Notes: generated from the sequence alone by a model not told the origin. A DNA stretch of 64,000 nt from Sphaerisporangium sp040683095 (GCF_040683095.1 NZ_JBFBCI010000046.1:1-64000); one strand, 5' to 3'; numbered from the stretch's first letter, positions 17,062-26,736 are shown. Numbers and translations are program-made.

Positions 17062-17579
17062 TTCAGGCCTAAGCGGCGCGCCTTGCCCTTGCGCTTGCCG
17101 TTGACCTTCACCGTGGTGTCGTCAGCGATCGAGGCGAAGGCGCCAGAACCGTCCGCGCTGAAGTCGATGTCGGCAACAGCGGCCTTGGGAACCAGGCGGT
17201 TACCTTCCTGGATGAGCGTGGTGTCGATCGGCACCCAGCCATCTCCGCGCTTGACGCGGATAGGCCCGGAGTTGATCTCCGTTGTCACGGTCCCATCGGG
17301 ATTGATCCAGGACGTGGACTCCTCGGTGCGCTCAGAGGTCACCTCCACGCGAGAGTTCTGCAGACGAGCGGCCAACCCGGCCGACGTCATGTCGGGGCGC
17401 TCGGTGACCTGCTCTTGTGTAGAGGTCGCCTTGGCCGCAGCCACTGCAGCTGCGCGCGCCTTGTCTGCGGCCACCGCTTCGGGAGCGCCTGCGATCGTGG
17501 TGACCGCCAGCGCGATGACCATGCCGGCTGCGATTGTCCGGGTTTGTCTTGCCCTGATTTTGAGCCGCGAGAAGACCAT
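17016..17579 (-). CDS. N-terminal part of the RHS protein with signal peptide, frameshifted from the body
   Basis: The 187-aa frame starts at ATG 17579. A Sec signal peptide is clear: a basic start (SRLKIRARQTR), a hydrophobic core (TIAAGMVIALAVTTIAG) and an AVAA cleavage region. It then reads GPIRVKRGDGWVPIDTTL, the usual N-terminal module of secreted actinobacterial RHS proteins. It ends at a stop just as the other frame picks up the same module (GSTLTWRDVAPGADLVV). The two should be one protein of about 2.4 thousand residues. The frame change lies near 17027-17035 (GGTTTCGGTAGC on the minus strand), where a single missing base explains it. Confidence 0.75.
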   Translation of the reverse strand: MVFSRLKIRARQTRTIAAGMVIALAVTTIAGAPEAVAADKARAAAVAAAKATSTQEQVTERPDMTSAGLAARLQNSRVEVTSERTEESTSWINPDGTVTTEINSGPIRVKRGDGWVPIDTTLIQEGNRLVPKAAVADIDFSADGSGAFASIADDTTVKVNGKRKGKARRLGLKWAGQLGRPEVSVAP

Positions 17580-17787
17580 CTACACTCCGTACGTAGCTGG
17601 GCAAGGGCATACGCACAGCACGGTAATGATCACGGGCACATCGAAGGCACATTGAAGGCACACCGGCGACGCCCCTTCGGGGCCGTTCTGCCGCAATCAT
17701 CCCGGTTTACTGGCAGTCACAGCATCCTTTAAGGTTCACGCTAGAGATCAACAAGTCTTGTCGTGGGCCCTTTCCCTCAGGAGAGCC

Positions 17788-18561
17788 GTGCTGTTCGAGG
17801 TGCTTGGACCGATCCTGGTGCGAAACGACGAGGGCGAGGTACTGCAGATCGCCCAAGGGCTGCCTCGGGTTCTGCTCGCGCTGCTATTATTCAAGGCCAA
17901 CCTGCCGATCCCCGCCGATCGTCTGATCGACTGGCTCTGGCACGGCAAACCGCCGAAGTCCGCGAGGAGCAATCTCAAGACCTACGTGGCGATGCTCCGA
18001 GCCGTGCTGACGCCGGGCAGCCTCCCTGTCCGCACTGCCGGAAACGGCTATCTCCTCGTCATGGAGCCGGACAGTCTGGATGCCACGGCCTTCGGCCGCC
18101 TGGCCGCAGGTGGGAGGCAAGCCGTCCGTGATCACGATCTGGTCGGCGCGAGCCGGCTGTTCGAGCAGGCGCTGAGCATGTGGCGGGGGGAGGTACTCCA
18201 TGGACTCGACCTCAGAGGAGAGCTGGCGGATTGGGCTCGTCGCCTGGAGGACGAGCGCCTGACCGTGTCGGAGGATCTGATCGACGTCAAGCTCGCGCTC
18301 GACCGCCATAACGACACCATCGGTGATCTGCTGTCCCACACCGCCAGGCATCCCCTACGCGAGCGCGGCCATGCCCAGCTCATGTTGACTCTATATCGTT
18401 CCGGACGCCAATCCGAGGCCCTGGACGCTTACCACCGACTGAGTCGCACTCTCGTCGACCAGACCGGGGTCAAACCCGGACACCACGTGCGGGAGCTTCA
18501 CTCCAAGATCCTCAACGGGCATCCTCCCCTCGCCCATGGACCCCTCGAGAACTCGATGTGA
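17788..18561 (+). CDS. SARP-family transcriptional regulator (winged helix + BTAD)
   Basis: 257 aa from GTG 17788, chosen because CAGGAGAG lies 3-9 nt upstream; an in-frame TTG at 17758 has no such site. Residues about 1-95 form an OmpR-like winged helix (LLFKANLPIPADRLIDWLW, then LKTYVAMLRAVL). Residues about 100-245 form the bacterial transcriptional activator domain (FGRLAAGGRQAV ... YRSGRQSEALDAYHRLSRTL). SARPs activate secondary-metabolite or phage-related promoters by binding direct repeats. It is divergent from the RHS gene over 208 bp. A TTA codon at 17887 suggests developmental control by bldA. Confidence 0.85.
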   Translation: MLFEVLGPILVRNDEGEVLQIAQGLPRVLLALLLFKANLPIPADRLIDWLWHGKPPKSARSNLKTYVAMLRAVLTPGSLPVRTAGNGYLLVMEPDSLDATAFGRLAAGGRQAVRDHDLVGASRLFEQALSMWRGEVLHGLDLRGELADWARRLEDERLTVSEDLIDVKLALDRHNDTIGDLLSHTARHPLRERGHAQLMLTLYRSGRQSEALDAYHRLSRTLVDQTGVKPGHHVRELHSKILNGHPPLAHGPLENSM

Positions 18562-18601
18562 GGCTTCCGTACGTGACCGCAGCGGGCGCGACCGGGCGGG
18601 G

Positions 18602-21600
18602 TCATGGAGTGAGGCGGTCCATGGCCTTGCGGATGCGTTTGTCGGAGATGGGGTACGGGGTGCCGAGGGTTTGGGCGAAGTAGCTGACGCGTAGCTCTTC
18701 CAGCATCCAGCGGATCTCCACCACCGCGTCCTCGGAGCGGCGGGGCTCGGGGAGGCGGGTGAGGAGGTCCTCGTACGCCAGGCGGATCTCGTCGAGCTGG
18801 AGCATGCGCTCGTGGTCGCGGTAGGGGTCGTCGGGGAGTTTCTCGAGGCGGCGTTCGACGGCCCGCAGGTAGCGCTGGAGGTCGGGCAGGCGGCGGTACC
18901 CGGTCTCGGTGACGAAGCCGGGGAAGACGAGCGTGGACAGGTGCTCGTCGATCTCCTCCAGCGCGTCGGCGGGGCTCTTCATCGCGGCGAGCGTGCCGCG
19001 CACCCCCTGCCAGACGACCAGGATGCGCTCGACGCGGGACACGGCCTCGGCGGTGGTGTCGTACAGCTCGGCGCGTACGTGGTCGTGGACGCGCCGGAAG
19101 TCGGCGGGCGTCCAGGCCGGGCCGCCCGCGTCGGCGATGAGCTTGTCCGCCGCGGCCGTCACGCAGTCCTCGAAGAGGTCGGCGGCGTCGCGGTGGGGGC
19201 TGTGGCTGAGGGCGAGCTTCTGCTGGGTGCTCAGCCCGCGCAGGATCGCCTTGGCGGGCGAGGTCACGTCGAGCAGGACGAGCCGGCGCATGCCCTTCCA
19301 CATGGCGGCCCGCTGCTCGGCCTCGGTCTCGAAGACGCGGATCGCGACCGAGGCGCCCTCGTCCACCAGCGCCGGGTACGCCTTGACGCGGCCCTGTTCG
19401 AACAGCTTGGGCAGGTCGCCGAAGTTCCACGCGCGCAGGCCGGAGCGTTCGAGCTCCTCGCCGGCGCGCGACAGCGTGGCGCGCACTTTGGGGGCGAGGC
19501 GGCGTTTCAGCGCCTCCAGGTCCTTGTCCTCGCCGACGGTGCGCTTGCGCTCGTCCACGACGCGGTAGGTGACGCGCAGGTGGTCGGGCAGGCGGGCCGG
19601 GTCGAAGGAGTCCGGCGGGACGCGGACGCCGGTGAGCCGCAGCAGCTCGCGGGACACGGCCTCGGCGACCGCCTCCTGACCGGGCGTGACGTTCTGCAGG
19701 ACGGACCGGGCGTAGTTGGGCGCGGGGACGAAGTTGCGGCGCAGCGGCTTGGGCAGCGAGCGGATCATCTCGGTGACCAGCTCCTCGCGCAGGCCGGGGA
19801 CCTGCCAGTCGAAGCCGTCGCCCTCGAACTGGTTGAGCACCTGCAGCGGTATGTGGACGGTCACGCCGTCGGCGTCCGCGCCCGGCTCGAACTGGTAGGT
19901 GAGGCGCATGCGCTGGCCGAGGTGCCGCCACGCGTCCGGGTACGCCTGGTGCAGGTCGCCGGCGTCGGCGCCCGCGTTGATGAGCATGTCGGCGGTGAAC
20001 GTGAGCAGCTCGGGCTCGTCCTGCCGCTTGCGCTTCCACCAGGTGTCGAAGTGAGGGCCCGAGACGACGTCCTCGGGGATGCGCTTGTCGTAGAAGTCGA
20101 ACAGCGTCTCGTCGTCGACAAGGATGTCGCGCCGGCGGGCGCGGGTCTCGAGCTCCTCGACCTCCGACAGCAGCCGCCGGTTGTCCTTCAGGAAGCGGTG
20201 GTTGCTCTCCCAGTCGCCCTCGACCAGGGCGTGCCGGATGAACAGGTCGCGGGACAGTTCGGGGTCGATGCGCCCGTAGGGGACCTTGCGTTCCACGACG
20301 ATCGGCACGCCGTACAGCGTGACCTTCTCATGCGCCATGACGGCGCCCTGGTTCTTCTCCCAGTGCGGCTCGCTGTAGGTGCGCTTGACGAGGTGCCCGG
20401 CGAGCGGTTCGATCCACTGCGGCTCGATCTTGGCGACGACGCGCGCCCACAGGCGCGAGGTCTCGACCAGCTCGCCGGCCATGACCCAGCGGGGCTGCTT
20501 CCTGAACAGCCCCGAGCCGGGGAAGATGGCGAACCGGGCGCCCCGCGCGCCGATGTACTCGCGCATGGCGCGGCGGCGCGAGCCTTCCTCGTTCTTCTCG
20601 ACGTCCATCACGCCGATGTGGGACAGCATGCCCGCCAGCAGCGAGACGTGGATCGGATATGCCTCGGCGCGGGTGGAGTTGAGCGTGATGCCCATGCCCG
20701 TGGCGACGTGCCGGAGCTGGCTGTAGATGTCCTGCCACTCGCGGACGCGCAGGTAGTTGAGGTAGTCGGCCTTGCACATGCGCCGGAACTGGCTGGAGGA
20801 CAGCTCCTTCTGCTGCTCGCGCAGGTGGTCCCACAGCTTGAGGTAGGTGAGGAAGTCGGATTCCTTGTCGGCGAAGCGCGCGTGCTTCTGGTCGGCCTGG
20901 GCCTGCTTGTCGGCGGGCCGCTCGCGCGGGTCCTGGATGGACATCGCCGCCGCGATGACCATGACCTCGGCGGCGCAGCCGTTGGCGTCGGCGGCCAGCA
21001 CCATGCGGGCCAGGCGCGGGTCGACGGGGAACTGGGCGAGCTTGCCGCCGATGGGTGTGAGCCGGCGGTCGTCGTCGAAGGCGCCGAGCTCGTGCAGCAG
21101 GTTGACGCCGTCCTTCACCTGCCGCTGGTCGGGCGGCTCGACGAACGGGAAGGCCGTGATGTCGCCGAGGCCGAGCGTGGTCATCTGGAGGATGACCGAG
21201 GCGAGGTTGGTGCGCAGGATCTCGGGGTCGGTGAACTCCGGCCGCCCGAGGAAATCCTCCTCGGCGTACAGGCGGACGCAGATGCCGTCGGAGGTGCGGC
21301 CGCAGCGGCCTTTGCGCTGGTTGGCGGACGCCTGCGAGATGGGCTCGATGGGCAGGCGCTGGACCTTGAGCCGGTGGCTGTAGCGGGAGACGCGGGCGAA
21401 GCCCGGGTCGATGACGTACTTGATGCCCGGGACGGTGAGGGAGGTCTCGGCGACGTTGGTGGACAGGACGATCCTGCGCCCGCGGTGGGACTGGAAGACG
21501 CGGTGCTGCTCGCCGGCCGACAGCCGCGCGTACAGCGGCAGGACCTCCTCTTTTCGGCCTTTCAGCGCCTCGGCGGTGTCGCGGATCTCACGCTCGCCGC

Positions 21601-22483
21601 TGAGGAAGACCAGGATGTCGCCGGGCCCCTCGGCGCACAGCTCGTCCACGGCGTCGACGATCGCCTGCGCCTGGTCCTCCTGCTCGTCGGTGATCGGGCG
21701 GTAGCGGACCTCGACGGGGTAGGTGCGCCCGGAGACCTCGACGATCGGGGCGTCGCCGAAGTGGCGGGAGAAGCGCTCGGGGTCGATGGTGGCCGAGGTG
21801 ATGATCACCTTGAGGTCGGGACGCCGGGGCAGGAGCTGTTTCAGGTAGCCGAGGATGAAGTCGATGTTGAGGCTGCGCTCGTGGGCCTCGTCGATGATCA
21901 GGGTGTCGTAGCGGGACAGGAGGCGGTCGCGCTGCATCTCGGCCAGCAGGATGCCGTCGGTCATCAGCTTGACCAGCGTGTCGTCCCCGGAGTGGTCGGT
22001 GAAGCGCACCTTGTACCCGACGGCGCCGCCGAGCGGGATGGCGAGCTCCTCGGCGATGCGCTCGGCGACCGTCCGGGCGGCGATCCTGCGCGGCTGGGTG
22101 TGGCCGATCTGGCCCTTGACGCCCCGGCCGAGCTCCAGGCAGATCTTGGGGATCTGCGTGGTCTTGCCCGACCCGGTCTCACCGGCGACGATGACCACCT
22201 GGTGGTCCCGCACGGCTTCGAGGATGTCGTCCCTGCGGGCGCTGACCGGCAGGTTCTCCGGATAGGTGAGCGGGGGGACGAGGGCCCGCCGCGCCTCCAC
22301 CCGGGCCTCGGCCGCCTCGATCTGGCCGGTCACCTGGTCGGCGATGGCCCTCAGCGCCTTGTGGTCGCGCACCTTGCGCGCGCCGTCGATGCGGCGGCGC
22401 AGCCTGATCTCGTCGCGCAGCATCAGCGCGGGCAGGCGTTCGCGCAGGCCGGTCAGGGGCGATGTCACCGAAGAAGATCCCAT
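18602..22483 (-). CDS. hrpA: ATP-dependent RNA helicase HrpA
   Basis: 1293 aa, about the length of E. coli HrpA (1300 aa). DEAH-box helicase motifs are present: Walker A GETGSGKTTQIPK near residue 100, DEAH in LIIDEAHERSLNIDF, SAT in ITSATIDPERF, and the motif VI region QRKGRCGR. The helicase-associated HA2/OB region and the long HrpA-specific C-terminus follow. The protein is cytoplasmic, acting in RNA remodelling and in rescue of collided ribosomes in E. coli. It appears intact and monocistronic. Its 3' end is repeated in decayed form at 348-430, so the gene end may be an integration site. Confidence 0.95.
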   Translation of the reverse strand: MGSSSVTSPLTGLRERLPALMLRDEIRLRRRIDGARKVRDHKALRAIADQVTGQIEAAEARVEARRALVPPLTYPENLPVSARRDDILEAVRDHQVVIVAGETGSGKTTQIPKICLELGRGVKGQIGHTQPRRIAARTVAERIAEELAIPLGGAVGYKVRFTDHSGDDTLVKLMTDGILLAEMQRDRLLSRYDTLIIDEAHERSLNIDFILGYLKQLLPRRPDLKVIITSATIDPERFSRHFGDAPIVEVSGRTYPVEVRYRPITDEQEDQAQAIVDAVDELCAEGPGDILVFLSGEREIRDTAEALKGRKEEVLPLYARLSAGEQHRVFQSHRGRRIVLSTNVAETSLTVPGIKYVIDPGFARVSRYSHRLKVQRLPIEPISQASANQRKGRCGRTSDGICVRLYAEEDFLGRPEFTDPEILRTNLASVILQMTTLGLGDITAFPFVEPPDQRQVKDGVNLLHELGAFDDDRRLTPIGGKLAQFPVDPRLARMVLAADANGCAAEVMVIAAAMSIQDPRERPADKQAQADQKHARFADKESDFLTYLKLWDHLREQQKELSSSQFRRMCKADYLNYLRVREWQDIYSQLRHVATGMGITLNSTRAEAYPIHVSLLAGMLSHIGVMDVEKNEEGSRRRAMREYIGARGARFAIFPGSGLFRKQPRWVMAGELVETSRLWARVVAKIEPQWIEPLAGHLVKRTYSEPHWEKNQGAVMAHEKVTLYGVPIVVERKVPYGRIDPELSRDLFIRHALVEGDWESNHRFLKDNRRLLSEVEELETRARRRDILVDDETLFDFYDKRIPEDVVSGPHFDTWWKRKRQDEPELLTFTADMLINAGADAGDLHQAYPDAWRHLGQRMRLTYQFEPGADADGVTVHIPLQVLNQFEGDGFDWQVPGLREELVTEMIRSLPKPLRRNFVPAPNYARSVLQNVTPGQEAVAEAVSRELLRLTGVRVPPDSFDPARLPDHLRVTYRVVDERKRTVGEDKDLEALKRRLAPKVRATLSRAGEELERSGLRAWNFGDLPKLFEQGRVKAYPALVDEGASVAIRVFETEAEQRAAMWKGMRRLVLLDVTSPAKAILRGLSTQQKLALSHSPHRDAADLFEDCVTAAADKLIADAGGPAWTPADFRRVHDHVRAELYDTTAEAVSRVERILVVWQGVRGTLAAMKSPADALEEIDEHLSTLVFPGFVTETGYRRLPDLQRYLRAVERRLEKLPDDPYRDHERMLQLDEIRLAYEDLLTRLPEPRRSEDAVVEIRWMLEELRVSYFAQTLGTPYPISDKRIRKAMDRLTP

Positions 22484-22669
22484 GGTCGCTTTCCCGGCCG
22501 TCCCGTCGAACAGCCGCCACCGGCAAGGATAAGCAACCCGCCCGGGGTCTTCGCCAACGGTTTAGCGGCGACCCCGGGGTGCTCCGGCATGTGAGGTCAC
22601 CGGCGCGGGTCGCGGCGAGCGCTCTCGGCATCCGCCCGTAGGGGTTCTCAGCGCCGCCCGCCGGGGGGC

Positions 22670-23101
22670 TCAGCGCGCGCTCAGCAGATGGCCGGGCGAG
22701 TCGGCGGTGAACTTCAGGGTCTTCTCCAGGCAGACGATCGCCCCCTGCCGGGGACGGTTCATGAACCGCACATCGTCCGCGAGCGCGCGCATGATCTGGA
22801 GCCCGCGGCCGTGCTCGGCGAGCGGCAGGCCGGGACGGATCTTCTCCGGATCGAACCCCCGTCCGGTGTCGACCACGGTGATCAGGCATCTGTCGTCCAC
22901 GAGCTCGACGCTGACCGTGTACTCGTCGCCCTCGGTGGCGTGCCGGATGACGTTGGAGCACGCCTCGGTCAGCATGAGCTGCACGTCCTCGGTGATGTGA
23001 CGCTCGACGCCGAGGACCTCCAGCTCGGCGCCGAGAATCTGCCGGGTGACGGACACGCTCGCCGCGTCCCTGGGCAAGCGCAATGCGATGGTCACCTTCA
23101 C
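22670..23101 (-). CDS. RsbW-like serine kinase / ATP-binding regulatory protein
   Basis: 143 aa from GTG 23101, preceded by AAGGAGGAACC. It is a GHKL ATPase-fold protein: N box LTEACSNVIRHA, G1 motif VVDTGRGFDP and a G2-like motif HGRGLQIMRALAD. Such proteins phosphorylate anti-anti-sigma factors or bind sigma factors. No partner sigma or STAS gene is next to it, so the target is unknown. It is a typical member of a very large actinobacterial family. Confidence 0.85.
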   Translation of the reverse strand: MKVTIALRLPRDAASVSVTRQILGAELEVLGVERHITEDVQLMLTEACSNVIRHATEGDEYTVSVELVDDRCLITVVDTGRGFDPEKIRPGLPLAEHGRGLQIMRALADDVRFMNRPRQGAIVCLEKTLKFTADSPGHLLSAR

Positions 23102-23250
23102 GGTTCCTCCTTCTCACCCACCCCGATAGGTGCCCTCAGGATCACGTGCAAACACAGAAGCACGTCATGATTGCGCCGGTCTCCGTGACCTCCTGCGGCC
23201 ACGGAGGGACCGCGCGGGCCGCCCCGGACCGGCGCGCCGTGCGGCCCGTC

Positions 23251-24009
23251 TCAGCAGTGGCCGCTGGGCGCGGCGGCCGAGGCGGCGGCGAGCGCGGCCC
23301 CGATGATCCCGGCGTTGTTCAGCAGCGCGGCGGGCACGACTCTGGTCCCGGGCAGGTCGATGTAGTGCAGGAACTTGTCGGCCTTCCTGCTGACTCCACC
23401 GCCGATGACGATCACCGCCGGCGACATGAGCATCTGGATGTGCTCCAGGTACTTCTGGACGCGGTGGGCCCACTTCTCCCAGTTCAGGCCGTGCGCCTCG
23501 CGGGCGTGGTCGGACGCGCGGTGCTCGGCCTCGTGCCCGTCCAGCTCCAGGTGCCCGAACTCGGTGTTGGGGATGAGACGGCCGTCCATGATCAGCGCGC
23601 TGCCGATGCCGGTGCCGAAGGTCAGGGTGACGACCAGGCCGTCCTGGTCCCGGCCGGCGCCGAAGGCGGCCTCGGCGAGGCCCGCCGCGTCGGCGTCGTT
23701 GAGGACGATGACGCCGAGGCCGCCCGCCTCGGTGAACAGGGCGCGCGCGTCGAGGCCGATCCAGGCGTGGTCGACGTTGGCGGCGGTCGTGGTGACGCCG
23801 TTCACCACGACGCCGGGGAAGGTCACCCCGACCGGGCCGGTCCAGTCGAAGTGGCGGATGATGTCCCGGACGACCTCGGCCACGGGGCCGGGGGCCGAGG
23901 GACTGGGCGTCGGTATTCGCAGGCGCTCCGCGAGCAGTGTCCCAGTGGCGGTGTCCACGGGGGCGCCCTTGATCCCCGAGCCGCCGATGTCGATTCCCAG
24001 TGCGTTCAT
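23251..24009 (-). CDS. ppgK: Polyphosphate glucokinase
   Basis: 252 aa, ROK-family fold. The phosphate-binding start is LGIDIGGSGIKGAPVD, and the PpgK-type motif TLTFGTGIGSALIMDGRL is followed by NTEFGHLEL. This enzyme phosphorylates glucose with polyphosphate (and usually ATP) in the cytoplasm and is the common actinobacterial glucokinase form. Length matches characterised PpgK proteins (about 250-270 aa). The region downstream to 23101 holds no gene. Confidence 0.93.
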   Translation of the reverse strand: MNALGIDIGGSGIKGAPVDTATGTLLAERLRIPTPSPSAPGPVAEVVRDIIRHFDWTGPVGVTFPGVVVNGVTTTAANVDHAWIGLDARALFTEAGGLGVIVLNDADAAGLAEAAFGAGRDQDGLVVTLTFGTGIGSALIMDGRLIPNTEFGHLELDGHEAEHRASDHAREAHGLNWEKWAHRVQKYLEHIQMLMSPAVIVIGGGVSRKADKFLHYIDLPGTRVVPAALLNNAGIIGAALAAASAAAPSGHC

Positions 24010-24154
24010 ATGCCGCTCCCCACCAATCGGGTCCCCACCAATCGGGCTCCGCGCCGAACAGGCCTAGCCGATTACTGCCACGTACACGGCAGAACTACCA
24101 TCCGCTTCCCGTATTGCGGGCATCGGCGCCGTACCGATCTGGTAGGGATGACGG

Positions 24155-25210
24155 GTGCCGACCTTCACGTCCGCCTTCACATCCACGGTCTCGTCCAGGT
24201 TCTCGTCCACGCGGGCCGCGCTCCTCACGACCGCCCTACTCGCGACCGTGGTCACCACCGTAGCCACCACTGTGGTTACCATGGCGATCGCGGCCCCGGC
24301 CGCCGCGAGCCCCTCGGCGGCGCCGCGCCCGCCGAAGATCCCCGCGGGCACCGCGGCGAGCTACGTGGTGTTCGACCGGGTCACGGGCAGGACCACGCTG
24401 TCGTACAAGCCGCACGTCCGGTTCCGCTCGGCGTCGGTCGTGAAGGTCCTCATCGCGCTGGACTACCTGGAGTCGCGCAAGCCCGGCACCGCCATGCCGC
24501 CCGGCGACGCCGACCTGCTGCGGCGCATGCTGCGCGCCAGCGACGACGACGCGGCGACGGCCTTCTGGAACCGGGGCGGCCGGGCCGCGATCATCGACCG
24601 CGTGGTGCGCCGCCTCAAGCTGGTGGACACCGGGCCGCCGCCCGCGTCCAAGCCCGGCTTCTGGGGGTACACCGCGCTCAGCGCGTCGGACGTCGTGAAG
24701 ACGTACCGCTACCTGCTGGAGCGGGCGAACCCGGCGGTGCGGGACGTGATCCTGGGCCACCTGAGCAACGCCACGCGGTGCGCCGCGGATGACTTCGACC
24801 AGTATTTCGGGATCCCGAGCGCCGTCCCACGTCCGTGGGCGGTCAAGCAGGGCTGGTCGGGGTACGGCGCCCACCCGGCGGTCCCGTGCTCGGGCACGCG
24901 GGCGAGCGGCCGGGCCTCCGCGAGCGACGCCGGGATCACGGGCGCCTCGTCGGCGACGCTCGCCCCGGGCACGGCTGCGGACGCCGCCACGGCCGCCCGT
25001 GAGAGCACCCCCGCGTCGTCAGCGTCGCCCGCGCGTCCGCCGGTGAACCTCGCGCGCCCGGTGCTGCACACCACAGGCCTCGCCGGCAAGGGTGACCGCC
25101 TCATTATGGCCGTGCTCACGCTCCAGCCGGCGGGGGCGTCCTACAAGTCCTCCGCGGCCAGGCCGACCGCGCTGACCAGGGAGGTCTACCGCGCGGGCCT
25201 GCCGCGGTAG
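24155..25210 (+). CDS. Secreted serine hydrolase of the beta-lactamase/PBP fold
   Basis: 351 aa from GTG 24155. A hydrophobic N-terminal segment (ALLTTALLATVVTTVATTVV and on) followed by AAPAAASPSA suggests Sec export. The motif SASVVKVLIALDYLE gives an SxxK site (Ser-Val-Val-Lys), and PRPWAVKQGWSGY is in the place of the usual KTG motif (here KQG). A Ser/Ala-rich, probably disordered stretch of about 60 residues separates these from the last strand (RLIMAVLTLQP). Exact activity is unknown; a cell-wall or beta-lactam-related role is possible. Confidence 0.65.
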   Translation: MPTFTSAFTSTVSSRFSSTRAALLTTALLATVVTTVATTVVTMAIAAPAAASPSAAPRPPKIPAGTAASYVVFDRVTGRTTLSYKPHVRFRSASVVKVLIALDYLESRKPGTAMPPGDADLLRRMLRASDDDAATAFWNRGGRAAIIDRVVRRLKLVDTGPPPASKPGFWGYTALSASDVVKTYRYLLERANPAVRDVILGHLSNATRCAADDFDQYFGIPSAVPRPWAVKQGWSGYGAHPAVPCSGTRASGRASASDAGITGASSATLAPGTAADAATAARESTPASSASPARPPVNLARPVLHTTGLAGKGDRLIMAVLTLQPAGASYKSSAARPTALTREVYRAGLPR

Positions 25211-25347
25211 CCGTCACCCCCGGCCGCCGGGTCTCCTCCAAGGCGGCGGGCGTGCGACATCGGAAAGTTGCGCGGCGCGCCCGGCCCGGGTTCATCGGGT
25301 TTCTCCGGACGCGCCGCGGACGGGCCCCGCAGGGCCAGTGCTCAAGG

Positions 25348-26736
25348 TCAGTGCGGTGACAACGCCGGCTCCCGCTCGGCGGCCGAGGGCGGCGGCGTGG
25401 GGTGGTCCTCGTCGAGCAGGGTGGACTCGTCGAAGGGGAGGCGGCCGGCCAGGACCTCCTCGGCGCGGTCGCGGTCGAAGTCGCGCACCCAGTTGCCGAT
25501 CAGGACGGTGGCCACCGCGTTACCGGCGAAGTTGGTCAGCGCGCGGGCCTCGGACATGAACCGGTCGATGCCCACGATGAGGCCGACACCGTCGACCAGC
25601 CCGGGGCGGTGCGACTGGAGGCCGCCGGCGAGCGTGGCGAGCCCCGCGCCGGTGACGCCGGCCGCGCCCTTCGAGGCGATGATCATGAACACGAGCAGCG
25701 CGATCTGCTCGCCGAGCGACAGCGGGGCGCCGGTCGCGCTGGCCACGAACAGCGTCGCCATCGTGAGGTAGATCGCGGTGCCGTCCAGGTTGAACGAGTA
25801 GCCGGTCGGGACGGTGATGCCGACGACCGCGCGGCCCACCCCGAGGTGCTCCATCTTCGCGATCAGGCGCGGCAGCGCGGACTCCGAGGAGGACGTCGAC
25901 AGGATCAGCAGGAACTCGCGGCCGAGGTAGCGCAGCAGGGACCACAGGTTGATCCCGGCGAACAGCCGCAGGATCGCCCCGAGGACGACGCCGACGAACA
26001 GCAGGCACGTGATGTAGAAGCCGATCATCAGGACGGCGAGGCTGCGCAGCGCGTCGAACCCGCCCGCGCCGGTGACGGCGGCCATCGCGCCGAACGCGCC
26101 CACCGGCGCCGCCCACATGATCATCGCGAGGATGCGGAAGACGAGGCGCTGGATGTGGCCGAGCCCGGTGAGGATCGGCGCGCCGCGCCGGCCCATCGCC
26201 TGGAGCGCGAAGCCGGTGAGCAGCGCCACGAGCAGGGTCTGCAGCACCTGGCCGGAGGTGAACGCCGAGACGAGCGTGGTGGGGACGATGCCGAGCAGGA
26301 ACGTGGTCGTGTCGCTCTCGCCGCCCTTGGCGGCCTGGTCCTCGGCGGCCTTGCGCAGCGCGTCGGTGAGCTGGAGTCCCTCGCCGGGGTGCAGAAGGTT
26401 GCCGACCACCAGGCCGATGACCAGCGCGACCGTGGACATGACGACGAAGTAGCCGATGGCCAGGCCGCCCACCTTGCCGACCTTGGCGGCCTCGGCGACC
26501 GACCCGACGCCGAGCACGATGGTGCAGAAGATGATGGGGCTGATCATCATCTTGATCAGCGCCACGAAGGCCGTGCCGAGGGGTTTGAGGGCGACGCCGG
26601 CGTCCGGGGCCACCAACCCGACGAGGATGCCCGCGACCACCGCGACGATCACCGCCAGGTACAGATACCGGGTGCGATCACGGGGCGGCGGGGACACCGG
26701 GGTGCCGGGGGTGTCCGGGGTGATTGTCGTGGTCAC
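25348..26736 (-). CDS. C4-dicarboxylate/amino acid:cation symporter (DctA-like)
   Basis: 462 aa from GTG 26736, preceded by GGGAGGG; the longer frame to 26835 enters the divergent promoter. It has the DAACS-family pattern of about eight helices with two re-entrant loops: LSTSSSESALPRLIAKM is the serine-rich hairpin loop and PTGYSFNLDGTAIYLTMA the transport motif. The C-terminus is acidic. The adjacent divergent CitA/CitB-like two-component genes make C4-dicarboxylates such as succinate, fumarate or malate the likely substrates. Confidence 0.9.
   Translation of the reverse strand: MTTTITPDTPGTPVSPPPRDRTRYLYLAVIVAVVAGILVGLVAPDAGVALKPLGTAFVALIKMMISPIIFCTIVLGVGSVAEAAKVGKVGGLAIGYFVVMSTVALVIGLVVGNLLHPGEGLQLTDALRKAAEDQAAKGGESDTTTFLLGIVPTTLVSAFTSGQVLQTLLVALLTGFALQAMGRRGAPILTGLGHIQRLVFRILAMIMWAAPVGAFGAMAAVTGAGGFDALRSLAVLMIGFYITCLLFVGVVLGAILRLFAGINLWSLLRYLGREFLLILSTSSSESALPRLIAKMEHLGVGRAVVGITVPTGYSFNLDGTAIYLTMATLFVASATGAPLSLGEQIALLVFMIIASKGAAGVTGAGLATLAGGLQSHRPGLVDGVGLIVGIDRFMSEARALTNFAGNAVATVLIGNWVRDFDRDRAEEVLAGRLPFDESTLLDEDHPTPPPSAAEREPALSPH

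Noticed and set aside
18812..22594. 1260-codon plus-strand open frame opposite hrpA.
   Set aside because: It mirrors hrpA on the other strand and is Asp/Gly/Val-rich without any recognisable motif; a codon-bias artefact.
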